Of a stretch of 64,000 bases of DNA, positions 44,807 through 53,602 are shown one piece after another. Every line of letters starts with the position of its first letter. Position 1 is the stretch's first letter. Location: contig NZ_LVYD01000051.1 of assembly GCF_002077945.1 (NCBI RefSeq), forward strand, positions 124,001 to 188,000, written 5' to 3'. The DNA is from Niastella vici (GTDB taxonomy: Bacteria; Bacteroidota; Bacteroidia; Chitinophagales; Chitinophagaceae). The notes below the pieces were generated by a model. The model did no database searches. It saw only the letters and a program-made list of their open reading frames with translations, and was not told where the DNA came from. The translations under genes and the position numbers were made by a program.

Positions 44807-46201
44807 ATGAAACGAATTATAACTATATGCCTGCTGCTATGTATTATTCAAACTATGCAGGGAAACTCGGGCATCTATGCAGGCGGACCGGTTTACAAGA
44901 ACCGCAGTTATTCCATCAGTGAATTAAAAGGTTCGGGCTATACCTGTGTGGTGGTATGGACCATTCACATTGATGCCAGTGGCAACCTGAACTTCAACGC
45001 CGAATTTCCATTGGTGCAGAACGGCGCTTATATCGGCGCTTCTACCTATCCCAATTTTGCCAGCGATATTGCGTCGCTGAAATCGGCTCCAACCTCTATC
45101 AACCGGGTTGAGTTCTGTTTAAGCGCGTGGGGCTCTTCCACCTTTGCCAATATAAAAACCCTGATCAACGCGCAGGGAACGGGGTCTGCCAGTACGCTGT
45201 ACAAGAATTTTCAGGCACTGAAAAATACTTTTCCGGCCGTAGATGCCATTGGCTTTGATGATGAAAGCACCTACGATGTAAGCTCGGCCACTGCATTTGC
45301 GGTGATGCTGGGAGGTTTGGGTTTCAGGGTATCGCTGGTGCCGTATACTGCTTCGTCTTTTTGGACCAGCGTAGCCACCAATACCAATAATCAGCGGGCT
45401 GGTACTGTTGACCGGGTCGATCTGCAATGCTATTCGGGCGGTGCGGGAAATAATCCCTGCAACTGGAATTTCGGCAGCATACCCCTGTATGCAGGGTTGT
45501 GGGATGCAGAAAAATCGACCAGCCAGGTGCAAAGCCAGTTAACCACCTGGAAAAACAATTGCAATATTGCCGGCGGATTTATGTGGTTATATGATGATTT
45601 TGATAATACCAGCGGTACAAAAGCGTATGCAACCGCTATTAACAACGTATTTGGCGGTGGTGGCGTAAATGTCGCGGCTGCGGGATTTTATCAGGATTGT
45701 AATTATGCAGGGTATGGGGTTAACCTGGCCACCGGCAGCTATACCCTCACCAAATTGCAATCGTATGGTATTGCCAATGATGCTATTTCATCGCTGACGG
45801 TGCAAAGCGGTTATTCGGTAACCCTGTACTGGGATGATAATTTTGCAGGTTCCACCCTTGGCAAAACAGCCAGCGATGCCTGCCTGGTCGATGATGGGTG
45901 GAACGATAAGGTTTCTTCCATCGTCATAAGCGCCGCATCGGCATTGAGTAATGCAAGAACGGTAACTGCGCCGGCAACGGGCCTCACCATTACTAACTTC
46001 CCCGGTCAACAGGAAATACGATTTTTTGATGCTTCGGGCATAGCTGGTATTCCCGTACGCATATACGATATTACCGGCCGGCAGGTGATGGCGGTAAGGC
46101 CGGTTGGAAATCGCATCAATGTTAGTTCTTTGTTACCAGGTGTATATGTGATGGTTTACCAGGTAAATGGCAAGCCTGTGACGAAGAAGTTTGTAAGGTA
46201 G
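44807..46201 (+). CDS. T9SS-exported glycosyl-hydrolase-like protein with beta/gamma-crystallin domain
   Basis: 464 aa. Signal peptide (MKRIITICLLLCIIQTMQG). The N-terminal domain (about 20-290) looks like a TIM barrel: VVVWTIHIDASGNL, INRVEFCLSAWG, VDAIGFDDES and GFMWLYDDFDN, suggestive of a GH18-like hydrolase, although the canonical DxxDxDxE is only partly kept (GFDDES). A crystallin domain (CNYAGYGVNLATGSYTL, WDDNFAGST) and a T9SS tail (VYVMVYQVNGKPVTKKFVR) follow. The enzyme class is tentative. Probably co-evolved or duplicated in part with the preceding gene. Confidence 0.7.
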   Translation: MKRIITICLLLCIIQTMQGNSGIYAGGPVYKNRSYSISELKGSGYTCVVVWTIHIDASGNLNFNAEFPLVQNGAYIGASTYPNFASDIASLKSAPTSINRVEFCLSAWGSSTFANIKTLINAQGTGSASTLYKNFQALKNTFPAVDAIGFDDESTYDVSSATAFAVMLGGLGFRVSLVPYTASSFWTSVATNTNNQRAGTVDRVDLQCYSGGAGNNPCNWNFGSIPLYAGLWDAEKSTSQVQSQLTTWKNNCNIAGGFMWLYDDFDNTSGTKAYATAINNVFGGGGVNVAAAGFYQDCNYAGYGVNLATGSYTLTKLQSYGIANDAISSLTVQSGYSVTLYWDDNFAGSTLGKTASDACLVDDGWNDKVSSIVISAASALSNARTVTAPATGLTITNFPGQQEIRFFDASGIAGIPVRIYDITGRQVMAVRPVGNRINVSSLLPGVYVMVYQVNGKPVTKKFVR

Positions 46202-46233
46202 ATCGGATGAAGCCCAGGTCTGAGTAGGAGGCC

Positions 46234-46330
46234 GAAGTAAGAAGTAGGAAATACGAAGTAAGAGGAAGGAATTAGGAGGAATTCCCGCATATAAGGTTCT
46301 TCTTAAATCTTACTTCCTACTTCCTACTTC
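46234..46330. repeat. heptad repeat hairpin, GAAGTAA family
   Basis: Units GAAGTAA, GAAGTAG, GAAATAC, GAAGTAA, GAGGAAG, GAATTAG, GAGGAAT, then a complementary arm TTCTTCT, TAAATCT, TACTTCC, TACTTCC, TACTTCA. Same family as 3523-3585, over 42 kb away. Confidence 0.8.
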
Positions 46331-46402
46331 ATTTTATCCCCGTAAGGCATTTTTTTTATATCTTTCTTACTTTATACAACGGGGATAAAGTATTTTACAA
46401 CC

Positions 46403-47476
46403 ATGGCGCCAATATCAAAAGGAAAATTCAACAGCCGGCAGTGGGTTTTAATCCTGATCCTGTGTGCGATGATGTCGGTTATTTCGTTTTACATCTTTCA
46501 ACATGCATTTGCGTTCCGGTATGTACAGGTCGATGTATTGGTGGCTGCAACCAGTTTGACCCTGTTCTTCGTTTTTATTCTTCTGGTGACCATGCAGGGG
46601 TTTAAGGCGGTTGATATATATGAAGATCAGCTTAAAGTAAAATGGCGTTTTACTTCCCGCATCATTAATAAAGAAGATATTACCGCTTTTTCAGAAACTG
46701 CCCGCAAACAGATCAATTATCTCATCATCAAAACAACGGGCGAAGATGTGGTGTTGCCCGAACCGCTCATCAATAATCACCCCGACCTCATTCTGCAACT
46801 GCAGAAATGGAAAATAAAAAGAAAATTTGACCTGCCTGTTACCCGGCATTCCCGCATAGAGAACCGGGGTGTAGGTACGGTGTTAATGGTGGTGGGTGCA
46901 TTTCTGCTGGGCTTCACCATTAAATCGGTTATTTCGCCCGAACTTTCGGTCGATGGAAGCAAGCTCATTACATTGAGTGGCCGTCTCAGTATGCCGCCGG
47001 AAGTAAAATCTACTTCGGGCAGAAATAATTCGGGTTACGTTAAATTGTATTTGCTCGAGTACCCGGGTATCATGTTCCATATTGATGAAGTTGGGTTCAA
47101 TTCCATAAAGATGAAACAATTGCTGGCCGCCACCCGCGGAACACCGGCAGAACTTTCTATCCTCAAACACGAATACGGTGTGAAGATCAAAAAAACAGAA
47201 GCACCGGGTTATTTTGAAACGCATTACGAATGGACCACTATTTATACCTATAGCGTTACCCTCAATGGAGAACAGCTATTAACAGTAGATAGCTATAATG
47301 AAAGCAAACACTCGCTCGATAACAGTAATAAAAAATGGAGCGTGCTTATTGCCATCGTCTCCCTGTCGATGTTTGTTTATGGGTTCATCTTATACCGGCA
47401 CAGGAACAAGGTGCCGGTAACAGCTACCGCTGCCGTAGCTCCTCCGCCTGTAAAATCAATTCCTGATAAAATATAG
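46403..47476 (+). CDS. hypothetical membrane protein, 357 aa
   Basis: I do not recognise a named family. Four transmembrane helices: about 13-33, 41-63, 156-174 and 311-330. Between helices 2 and 3 a short beta-rich segment (VDIYEDQLKVKWRFTSRIINKEDITAF) resembles the bacterial PH-like domains that follow membrane helices. The extracytoplasmic segment between helices 3 and 4 includes SGRNNSGYVKLYLLEYPG. The C-terminus is Pro/Ala-rich. Flanked by a heptad repeat and a convergent flavoprotein gene. Confidence 0.7.
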   Translation: MAPISKGKFNSRQWVLILILCAMMSVISFYIFQHAFAFRYVQVDVLVAATSLTLFFVFILLVTMQGFKAVDIYEDQLKVKWRFTSRIINKEDITAFSETARKQINYLIIKTTGEDVVLPEPLINNHPDLILQLQKWKIKRKFDLPVTRHSRIENRGVGTVLMVVGAFLLGFTIKSVISPELSVDGSKLITLSGRLSMPPEVKSTSGRNNSGYVKLYLLEYPGIMFHIDEVGFNSIKMKQLLAATRGTPAELSILKHEYGVKIKKTEAPGYFETHYEWTTIYTYSVTLNGEQLLTVDSYNESKHSLDNSNKKWSVLIAIVSLSMFVYGFILYRHRNKVPVTATAAVAPPPVKSIPDKI

Positions 47477-47527
47477 TGGGCTAGCTGCTTTGGTGGGCGA
47501 ATTGTAACACATGAGCCCATTAGCCCA

Positions 47528-48166
47528 TTACGCCTTCCCCGGTTGTAAATGTACCGGCAAAGGAAGATTACGGCTAAGATCATCCGGTACGGGATCGCGG
47601 CGGGTGGTTTCAATAGGAATGATCCCCGACCAAATAGGCAATGGTTTATCTTCGTCTTCATCATTCGGCATACCCGTACGTGTTTTGGCTGATGCTTCAT
47701 CGATATCAAAAGCCAGCACCGTTGTTTTTCGCACTTCATTCTCTTTCATCGGCCGCAGATAATCCCAGCTGTTTGGCACTATCTTGTTGGTCAACCATTC
47801 CAACACGGAGAATTTAAGCGCGTCCTCTTCCATTTTTACGCCTTGTGAAAAAAGCACTACCGAGCGGTAATTCACCGAATGGGAGAAGGCTGATTTGGCT
47901 ACTACCAGCGCATCGATGAGGGTTACCGAAATGCAAACCGGCACCCCTTTTTCCAGTTCCCAAATAAAATGGCTGCCCACAGAACCGTGGATGTACAATT
48001 TGTTCTCATAGCGCACAAAAGCGGTGGGAATAGAAAAAGGTTTGTTGCCGGCCGCATAGCTGATGGTACAGAAAAGCGCTTCATCTAAAATGGAGTAGAT
48101 CGTTTCCTTGTCGTATTGCGCCCTTTTGGCTGAACGGCTGGGTATCAGATGCGATTGTGGAGCCAT
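47528..48166 (-). CDS. pyridoxamine 5'-phosphate oxidase family (NimA-like) flavoprotein
   Basis: 212 aa, split-barrel FMN-binding fold. Landmarks: ILDEALFCTISYAAGNKPFSIPTAFVRYENKLYIHGS, VCISVTLIDALVVAKSAFSHSVNYRSVVLFSQG. This is the PNPOx-like/NimA group rather than true PdxH. The reaction is unknown. It diverges from a MocR/GabR-type PLP-dependent regulator, a common pairing, so it may be controlled by that regulator in response to vitamin B6 or an amine. Confidence 0.85.
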   Translation of the reverse strand: MAPQSHLIPSRSAKRAQYDKETIYSILDEALFCTISYAAGNKPFSIPTAFVRYENKLYIHGSVGSHFIWELEKGVPVCISVTLIDALVVAKSAFSHSVNYRSVVLFSQGVKMEEDALKFSVLEWLTNKIVPNSWDYLRPMKENEVRKTTVLAFDIDEASAKTRTGMPNDEDEDKPLPIWSGIIPIETTRRDPVPDDLSRNLPLPVHLQPGKA

Positions 48167-48181
48167 ATTGGTTGGTTTTTT

Positions 48182-48193
48182 TACAAAATTGTA
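48182..48193. promoter_or_regulatory. inverted repeat TACAA-N2-TTGTA in divergent promoter
   Basis: TACAA at 48182-48186 and TTGTA at 48189-48193, between the flavoprotein gene (48166) and the MocR regulator (48252). Candidate operator for the MocR protein. A further TTGTA follows near 48224. Confidence 0.3.
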
Positions 48194-48251
48194 CCTTTAT
48201 TGGGTGGGTGTAATCATCCGGTTTGTATAAAGTCAGTAGTCCACTTTTACT

Positions 48252-49724
48252 ATGCAGGCACTTTCAACCCTTATTTTGATCGATAAAGACAGTGTGCAAC
48301 CTGTGTATTTGCAGATTGCCAACCAATTGATGGTTTTTATAAAAGAAGGCAATCTGCAGGCGGGTCATCGCCTGCCCAGCACCCGGCAAATGGCCGACTG
48401 GCTAACCGTGCATCGCAAAACGGTTATTCAGGCTTATGATGAATTGCTGGCCCAGGGCTGGCTCGAGAGCCGTACCGGCAGCGGCACCTATGTGGCCAGG
48501 CATTTACCAGAAATGCATCCCCGCAGTTTATTGAACGGTGCTGCCCGGTCTGTAAACCCCGCACATACGGCCGGGTTTGAATTTGAAGCGCTGCCGCACC
48601 TGGCACAGCCGACCGTATTTTCAAAAAATAAATACCACCTCGATGATGGGTTTCCCGATTCGCGGCTGGCGCCCCTGGAAGAGCTGGCGCGGGCCTACCG
48701 CAGCCAATTGCTTACCGGTAACCCCTATGTACGCTTAGGCTATGGCGATACCCATGGTTCTTTGTGGTTGCGGCAGGTGCTGGCCGATTATTTAAATGAT
48801 ACCCGTGGCCTGAAGATCACGCCAGAGAATGTGCTGATAACCCGGGGAACCGTAATGGGCCTGTACCTGAGCTGCACGGCTTTTTTGAAACCGGGCGATA
48901 TTGCCGTGGTAGGGGAGTTGAACTATAATGGAGCCAATATGAACTTTCTGCAGGCGGGCGCCAGGCTGGTAAAGATCCCGGTTGATGAACATGGTATTGT
49001 GGTTGAAGCACTGGCCGATATTTGCCGTAAACAGCGGATACGCATGGTGTATATTACCTCACACCATTTTTATCCTACCACCACCGCTTTGCGGGCCGAC
49101 CGCCGGATTGAACTGCTACGGCTGGCTGAGCAATATGGGTTTATCATTTTTGAAGATGATTATGATTACGATTTCCATTACCTGAGCAAACCGTTGTTGC
49201 CGCTGGCCAGTGCCGACAAGGCCGGTGTGGTGTTGTATTGCGGTTCTTTTACCAAAACTATTTCCCCTGCATTCAGGGTAGGCTACCTGGTGGCTTCGGA
49301 AAATGTGATCCATCACCTGGCGCAGCTGCGCCGCATCATCGACCGGCAGGGCGATATCCTGTTGGAGAATGCCATTGCCGAGCTGTTGCAAAATGGTATC
49401 ATTCAACGGTACCTGCGCAAGTCAATGCGTACTTACCGGCAACGGCGCGATGTGTTTTGTGAGCTGCTGACAGCTAACCTAGGCGATCACGTGCAATTTC
49501 AGGTCCCGGTTGGCGGTATGGCCGTGTGGACGCATTTTGACCCCGCTGTTAATTTACCCGCCCTTGCCCGGAAGGCCCTGCAACATGACCTGTATTTTTC
49601 GCCGGGGTACCGGAACGAGGAACGGTCACCGGTGTTGAACGCCACCCGGCTGGGTTTTGCTTCCTCAACACCTGATGAACTGGCCAGTTGTGTTGAAATA
49701 TTGCGTAAGTTATTATGTTCGTAA
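48252..49724 (+). CDS. MocR/GabR-type transcriptional regulator (GntR HTH + aminotransferase domain)
   Basis: 490 aa. N-terminal GntR winged helix (about 15-85; VYLQIANQLMVFIKEGNLQAGHRLPSTRQMADWLTVHRKTVIQAYDELLAQGWLESRTGSGTYV) fused to a fold-type I aminotransferase domain (about 120-490). PLP-site residues are visible in EDDYDYDFHY and in GSFTKTISPAFRVGYLV, which carries the Schiff-base lysine. Such proteins bind PLP and an amine and regulate divergent genes, here probably the PNPOx-like flavoprotein. Confidence 0.92.
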   Translation: MQALSTLILIDKDSVQPVYLQIANQLMVFIKEGNLQAGHRLPSTRQMADWLTVHRKTVIQAYDELLAQGWLESRTGSGTYVARHLPEMHPRSLLNGAARSVNPAHTAGFEFEALPHLAQPTVFSKNKYHLDDGFPDSRLAPLEELARAYRSQLLTGNPYVRLGYGDTHGSLWLRQVLADYLNDTRGLKITPENVLITRGTVMGLYLSCTAFLKPGDIAVVGELNYNGANMNFLQAGARLVKIPVDEHGIVVEALADICRKQRIRMVYITSHHFYPTTTALRADRRIELLRLAEQYGFIIFEDDYDYDFHYLSKPLLPLASADKAGVVLYCGSFTKTISPAFRVGYLVASENVIHHLAQLRRIIDRQGDILLENAIAELLQNGIIQRYLRKSMRTYRQRRDVFCELLTANLGDHVQFQVPVGGMAVWTHFDPAVNLPALARKALQHDLYFSPGYRNEERSPVLNATRLGFASSTPDELASCVEILRKLLCS

Positions 49725-49778
49725 GTTATTGAGTTGGTCAGTTGAATAAGGAACTTAAAAACTCAATAACTAACGAAC
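49717..49778. repeat. inverted repeat spanning both stops of convergent genes (GTAAGTTATT family)
   Basis: Arms GTTCGTAAGTTATTGAGTT (49717-49735) and AACTCAATAACTAACGAAC (49760-49778), 19 bases with one mismatch. The left arm includes the MocR stop codon and the right arm touches the stop of the lipoprotein gene. Confidence 0.75.
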
Positions 49779-50728
49779 TATTCTCCCCAGGGTGACTTAT
49801 GTTCTTTCTGAAACTGGCTGAACACCTGGTTTATTTCGGCTGAATCTTTCTTTAACCAGGCATTTAAATAAGGTGTTACGATGGCGTTGGTGCCTGATTG
49901 CGGATGCTTTTCCTGCACATAGGTCCAGGCCTTTTGGAAGTAATCGTACAATTTATATTTATTGGGAATGCTGTCATCATCATTCGCATACTCATCATTC
50001 ACGGGGGTGTTTTCCATCCCTGTCATTAATACCCACAATAGTAGATTGTATTTGTCAACTGCTTCTTTTGTATACAAAAAATTGGTATTGGCGATGGTTT
50101 TATTGAAGTTCTCCCACCAAACGGTACGTTCAGCCAGCACATTCGCTTCAATGGTTATGCCGGCATCTTCCGAAAAACCTTCTTTTTGTTCCTTAGCCAG
50201 TTGCACCAGGTATTGTTTCAGGGGTGCGCTTACATACAGGCCAAAGTGCTGCGACAGGAAATGCTGGTCCTGCTCAATATAGGCCGAGCCTTCATCTCCA
50301 AAGAGGTAAAACCCATTTTTGTCAAGCTGCTTTTTCCGGGCTAGCTGTTTTTTGGAGAGCGGTTTTGTTTTTTCGGGATAAACGATATCCTCATAAATAA
50401 TAGTCGTATCCATATGCCCGTATGCCCAGGAGCTCAGGCGTTGGTGGTACTGGTTGAAAATATAGAAAGCCGTATCGCAAACAGCGGCAGGCTGTTTTTT
50501 GAAAAGCAGTTGAAAGGTATCAACGGCCTGGCTGCCCATATCGATTAACTGGGTATCGAGCCCGGCCAGGTACCGGTCGTATTGTAACAGCACGGGATTG
50601 CCATAATGGAAAAGGGGCGCATTGTTGGTCGCATGCTTTGCTTTGGGGGCAGCTACAGGGTCTTTCTTTTGTTGGCCACAACCAAAAAATACTGCCGCCA
50701 GCAGCAGTACAGGGAGAACTCTTTTCAT
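49778..50728 (-). CDS. hypothetical lipoprotein, 316 aa
   Basis: Signal peptide with lipobox FFGC (Cys at 17), then QQKKDPVAAPKAKHA linker. The mature part is mainly helical, hydrophilic and Tyr/Trp/Phe-rich; no family recognised. No visible catalytic motif. It has an 80-bp palindromic element 13 bases upstream of its start codon, similar to one before GAPDH, which may regulate it. Convergent with the MocR gene. Confidence 0.75.
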   Translation of the reverse strand: MKRVLPVLLLAAVFFGCGQQKKDPVAAPKAKHATNNAPLFHYGNPVLLQYDRYLAGLDTQLIDMGSQAVDTFQLLFKKQPAAVCDTAFYIFNQYHQRLSSWAYGHMDTTIIYEDIVYPEKTKPLSKKQLARKKQLDKNGFYLFGDEGSAYIEQDQHFLSQHFGLYVSAPLKQYLVQLAKEQKEGFSEDAGITIEANVLAERTVWWENFNKTIANTNFLYTKEAVDKYNLLLWVLMTGMENTPVNDEYANDDDSIPNKYKLYDYFQKAWTYVQEKHPQSGTNAIVTPYLNAWLKKDSAEINQVFSQFQKEHKSPWGE

Positions 50729-50741
50729 CTGCTCTTTATAG

Positions 50742-50820
50742 TTTTATTTTAGCCAGATGGAACTTACCCTGGTAAAATTTTCATTGTTTTCGCAATGGTA
50801 ATGAAAATTTTGCCGGGGAC
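50742..50820. repeat. palindromic element, copy A, upstream of the lipoprotein gene
   Basis: Contains AGCCAGATGGAAC next to a perfect 12-bp inverted repeat AAAATTTTCATT (50774-50785) / AATGAAAATTTT (50800-50811). A related element lies at 60723-60806, also just upstream of a minus-strand start codon. Confidence 0.65.
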
Positions 50821-50880
50821 ATTTCATTGGGCAGGGGTAAAATTTGGCATGAAGATACAAAAAACGGAGAAGGCCTAAAA

Positions 50881-50943
50881 TTGAACGCTGAAAGCTGAAC
50901 GCTGAAAGTTGAAAGCTGAACACTGAAAGTTGAACGCTTAAGG
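50881..50943. repeat. heptad repeat, CTGAAAG/CTGAACG family
   Basis: Nine consecutive 7-base units (TTGAACG, CTGAAAG, CTGAACG, CTGAAAG, TTGAAAG, CTGAACA, CTGAAAG, TTGAACG, CTTAAGG) without interruption. A short 8-base-period stretch (TTCCGCCT, TTTCGCCT, TTTGCCCT) follows near 50993. Confidence 0.85.
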
Positions 50944-51519
50944 CAGGACCCCTTATTTCCCATTTACGTATTGCATTCAGTATTCCGCCTTTTCGCCTTT
51001 TGCCCTCTGCAATCGGGCCTTCCGCCTTTTTAATGCCCACTTGATCCCGGCTAAGCAAAATCCTTTGTGTCAACAAGCTGGATGTTGTATTTAGTACAGC
51101 AAAAGCGTTTATACATATTGTACAGCAGAACCTAAACCACTTGATCCAACGCAATTCAATGATAGGGCAGCTAAATAAAAGTATTTATCAGTTGTAAAAA
51201 AAGCGCAGATTTTGACATTTACACTCAATCATATTTGTTAGTCTGCTCATTATTAAATTATTTTGGCATATTACTTCGAGGTCAGGGCTTCTACCCAAAC
51301 ACCATGAAGTTTGACAGGCCTCCTGGCTTTCCACACCCTTCGAATACTTTAGCGCTTACCGGACATGCTGCGGCATAAAAAAATTATTCGCTCAAGCCGG
51401 TTGTTTTAATCCCTACAGCAGGTTAATTCTTTTTTCCCCTAATGGGTACCGTATTGACCATTGATCCCTGATCATGGGTAGGTACGGGGTCCCGTATAAA
51501 ATCTTATTGAGTAATTGCT
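50944..51519. other. gene-free stretch before the response regulator
   Basis: No coding sequence is credible. A minus-strand open frame across 50744-51154 is encoded by the heptad repeat and palindromic element. The right part presumably holds the promoter of the response-regulator gene. Confidence 0.5.
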
Positions 51520-51903
51520 ATGGAGAATGCACAGCTGGTTACGGTTGCCATTGTAGATGATCACGCGATGTTACGTCAGGCTATTAATTTGCGACTGAGT
51601 TTACTTGGGTATAAAATTGTACTGGAGGCAGAAAACGGGCAGGTATTTCTTGATCAGTTAAGGAAGCTACCCGCGCCGCCCGATATATGTTTGCTCGATA
51701 TCAATATGCCGGTGATGGATGGTTTTAACACGGCTGTAGAATTGAAAAAGAACTGGCCCCGCATAAAGATCCTGTTCTTTACCATGCACAACAGTAAAGC
51801 CTATGTATTAAGAGCCCGGCAAATAGGGGCCGAAGGGTTTCTGTCGAAAGATGCTTCTTTTGAAGAGCTGAAACAGGCTTTTGACAAGGTGTTGAACAGT
51901 TAA
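51520..51903 (+). CDS. single-domain response regulator (receiver only)
   Basis: 127 aa, CheY-like. Acidic pocket D13-D14 (IVDDHA), phosphorylation site D60 (CLLDINMPVMDG), Thr in FFTMH and conserved K110 (FLSKDA). The sequence looks like the receiver of a NarL/LuxR-type regulator (VDDHAMLRQAI) but ends at the receiver, with no helix-turn-helix. No histidine kinase lies nearby. It may act by protein interaction or as a phosphate sink. Confidence 0.88.
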   Translation: MENAQLVTVAIVDDHAMLRQAINLRLSLLGYKIVLEAENGQVFLDQLRKLPAPPDICLLDINMPVMDGFNTAVELKKNWPRIKILFFTMHNSKAYVLRARQIGAEGFLSKDASFEELKQAFDKVLNS

Positions 51904-51908
51904 AGCGC

Positions 51909-52667
51909 CTATCTTTTTAAAAAGATAAAGATGGCGCCAATAAGGGTGAGCACGATCACTACCTGGCGGTAAAGGTCGTCCCTGATGCGGGCTACCAGTT
52001 TTATGCCGCACCAGAAACCGAGGATCAGAAAAGGTACCAGCGACAGATCGGTGAGCAGTGAGGTAGCGGTAATGTTCTTCCAGTAAAAGATCTGGAAGGG
52101 CAGTTTGAAAAAATTGATGAGGAGGAAGATCCAGGCGCCGGTTCCAATAAAATCATTTTTAGGCAAACGCATGGCGAGAAAATAGATATTCGAAAAAGCG
52201 CCCGCGAGGTTGCCGAGCATGGTGGTAAAACCCGAAACCAGTCCCATGCCGGCCGTAAATAATTTATTGCCGGGGAACACCATCGTTTTCCGGAACTCGA
52301 TCACCAGCATAATGGCTACGGTGAGCACAATGATAGTGGCCATTATTTTTCTGAAAATAGCTTCGTTCAGGTCTTTCCCCACAAATACACCCACTAAAAT
52401 ACCAATGACCATCCAGGGCATTAGTTTAATGACATGCGGCCATTGCGCATGGCGGTGGTAATATTTTACGGCCATAATATCTGCCGCACACAATAAAGGC
52501 AGCACAATACCGGTGGAAGCCTTTCCGCCAAAGACAATGGTCATAATGGTTACATTCAACATATCAATGCCTTTAAGACCCGCTTTCGACAGGCCAATAA
52601 TAAAGGCCGAGAGCGCTATCAATATCAGGCTGGAGGTGGTGTAGTCGGCAAACAAACCCATGTGCAC
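51909..52667 (-). CDS. TauE/SafE family membrane exporter
   Basis: 252 aa, about 7-8 transmembrane helices. Family landmarks: IALSAFIIGLSKAGLKG at the N-terminus and a second half starting GLVSGFTTMLGNLAGAFSNIYFLAMRLPK, the two-fold repeat typical of TauE/SafE. Members export sulfite or sulfo-acetate-type anions; the substrate here is unknown. Tail-to-tail with the response regulator, 5 bases apart. Confidence 0.88.
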   Translation of the reverse strand: MHMGLFADYTTSSLILIALSAFIIGLSKAGLKGIDMLNVTIMTIVFGGKASTGIVLPLLCAADIMAVKYYHRHAQWPHVIKLMPWMVIGILVGVFVGKDLNEAIFRKIMATIIVLTVAIMLVIEFRKTMVFPGNKLFTAGMGLVSGFTTMLGNLAGAFSNIYFLAMRLPKNDFIGTGAWIFLLINFFKLPFQIFYWKNITATSLLTDLSLVPFLILGFWCGIKLVARIRDDLYRQVVIVLTLIGAIFIFLKR

Positions 52668-52828
52668 TTCTTATAGGTATAAAAAAACTCAAATATAACA
52701 ATAGCTACCCTTAATATAAACATTCAGCTACCCTCATTGTGGCGAGGTGAAGGTACATTCATGTAGCAACCCGTAGCTACCAGACGATTTCGTCTTTTCC
52801 ATTTTAAAACCATAAAAATTTCATCATC

Positions 52829-53593
52829 ATGAATCGAAAACTAACGATTGCGCTCGCCTGCGCCGCCATTTGCTTTGCCGCCTGTAAAAAAAACACCAGC
52901 ACGCCACCAGCTGAAGTGGAAGCCGCCTGGTCGTCAAGCGCCCAGTGGGGTACCTGGACTAACGGAGGGTATACGCTTTATAATAATATCTGGGGAAGCG
53001 GGGCCGGTTCTCAAACCATTTGGGCAAACAGCTACAGCAACTGGGGCATATGGGCGAACCATCCTAACACGGGGGGCATTAAATCGTATCCCAATTGTAC
53101 CCGGAATGTGAACCGGGCGCTCAGTTCGCTAAACTCACTCACCAGCAGCATCAGTGTTACTTCACCTTCAGGCGGCGCCTGGGAATCGGCCTATGATGTG
53201 TGGGACAACAACCATCAGCATGAAATAATGCTTTGGATGAATTACACCGGCAACAGCGATGGATCGGGTAACGTGAAACCCATTTCCTACAACTGGAATT
53301 CGGCCGGCAATCCCATACCGGTGTACACAAATGTTTCTGTAGGTGGCGCCACCTGGAATGTATTCCGTGGCAACAACGGCAGCAACAATGTGTACTCTTT
53401 TCTGCGTACATCCAAAACCAATAACACTACTGTTGACATCAGGGCCATTGCTAACTATATTAAAAACCTGGGCTGGTTTGGTAATATTACGGTTGGTGAT
53501 GTACAGTTCGGGTACGAGATCACTTCGAGCTACGGCACCAATGGCGCCGGGCTGCAATGGACTACCAACAGCTATTCAGTAAGCTTTAATTAA
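52829..53593 (+). CDS. GH12-family endo-glucanase/xyloglucanase-like lipoprotein
   Basis: 254 aa. Lipoprotein signal with FAAC lipobox (Cys at 19). The mature part has the GH12 pattern: WGTWTNGGYTLYNNIWG, QTIWANS, NWGIWANHP, GAWESAYDVW, the nucleophile region HEIMLWMN (E132) and the acid/base region VQFGYEIT (E230). It is predicted to cut beta-1,4-glucan or xyloglucan at the cell surface or periplasm. Not linked to the SusCD locus. The next gene, another small lipoprotein, follows 9 bases later. Confidence 0.85.
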   Translation: MNRKLTIALACAAICFAACKKNTSTPPAEVEAAWSSSAQWGTWTNGGYTLYNNIWGSGAGSQTIWANSYSNWGIWANHPNTGGIKSYPNCTRNVNRALSSLNSLTSSISVTSPSGGAWESAYDVWDNNHQHEIMLWMNYTGNSDGSGNVKPISYNWNSAGNPIPVYTNVSVGGATWNVFRGNNGSNNVYSFLRTSKTNNTTVDIRAIANYIKNLGWFGNITVGDVQFGYEITSSYGTNGAGLQWTTNSYSVSFN

Positions 53594-53602
53594 AAATTTA
53601 GC

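Noticed and set aside
50744-51154. 136-codon minus-strand frame
   Set aside because: Largely encoded by the heptad repeat and palindromic element; repetitive translation (LSVFSFQLSAFSFQ) with no homology.
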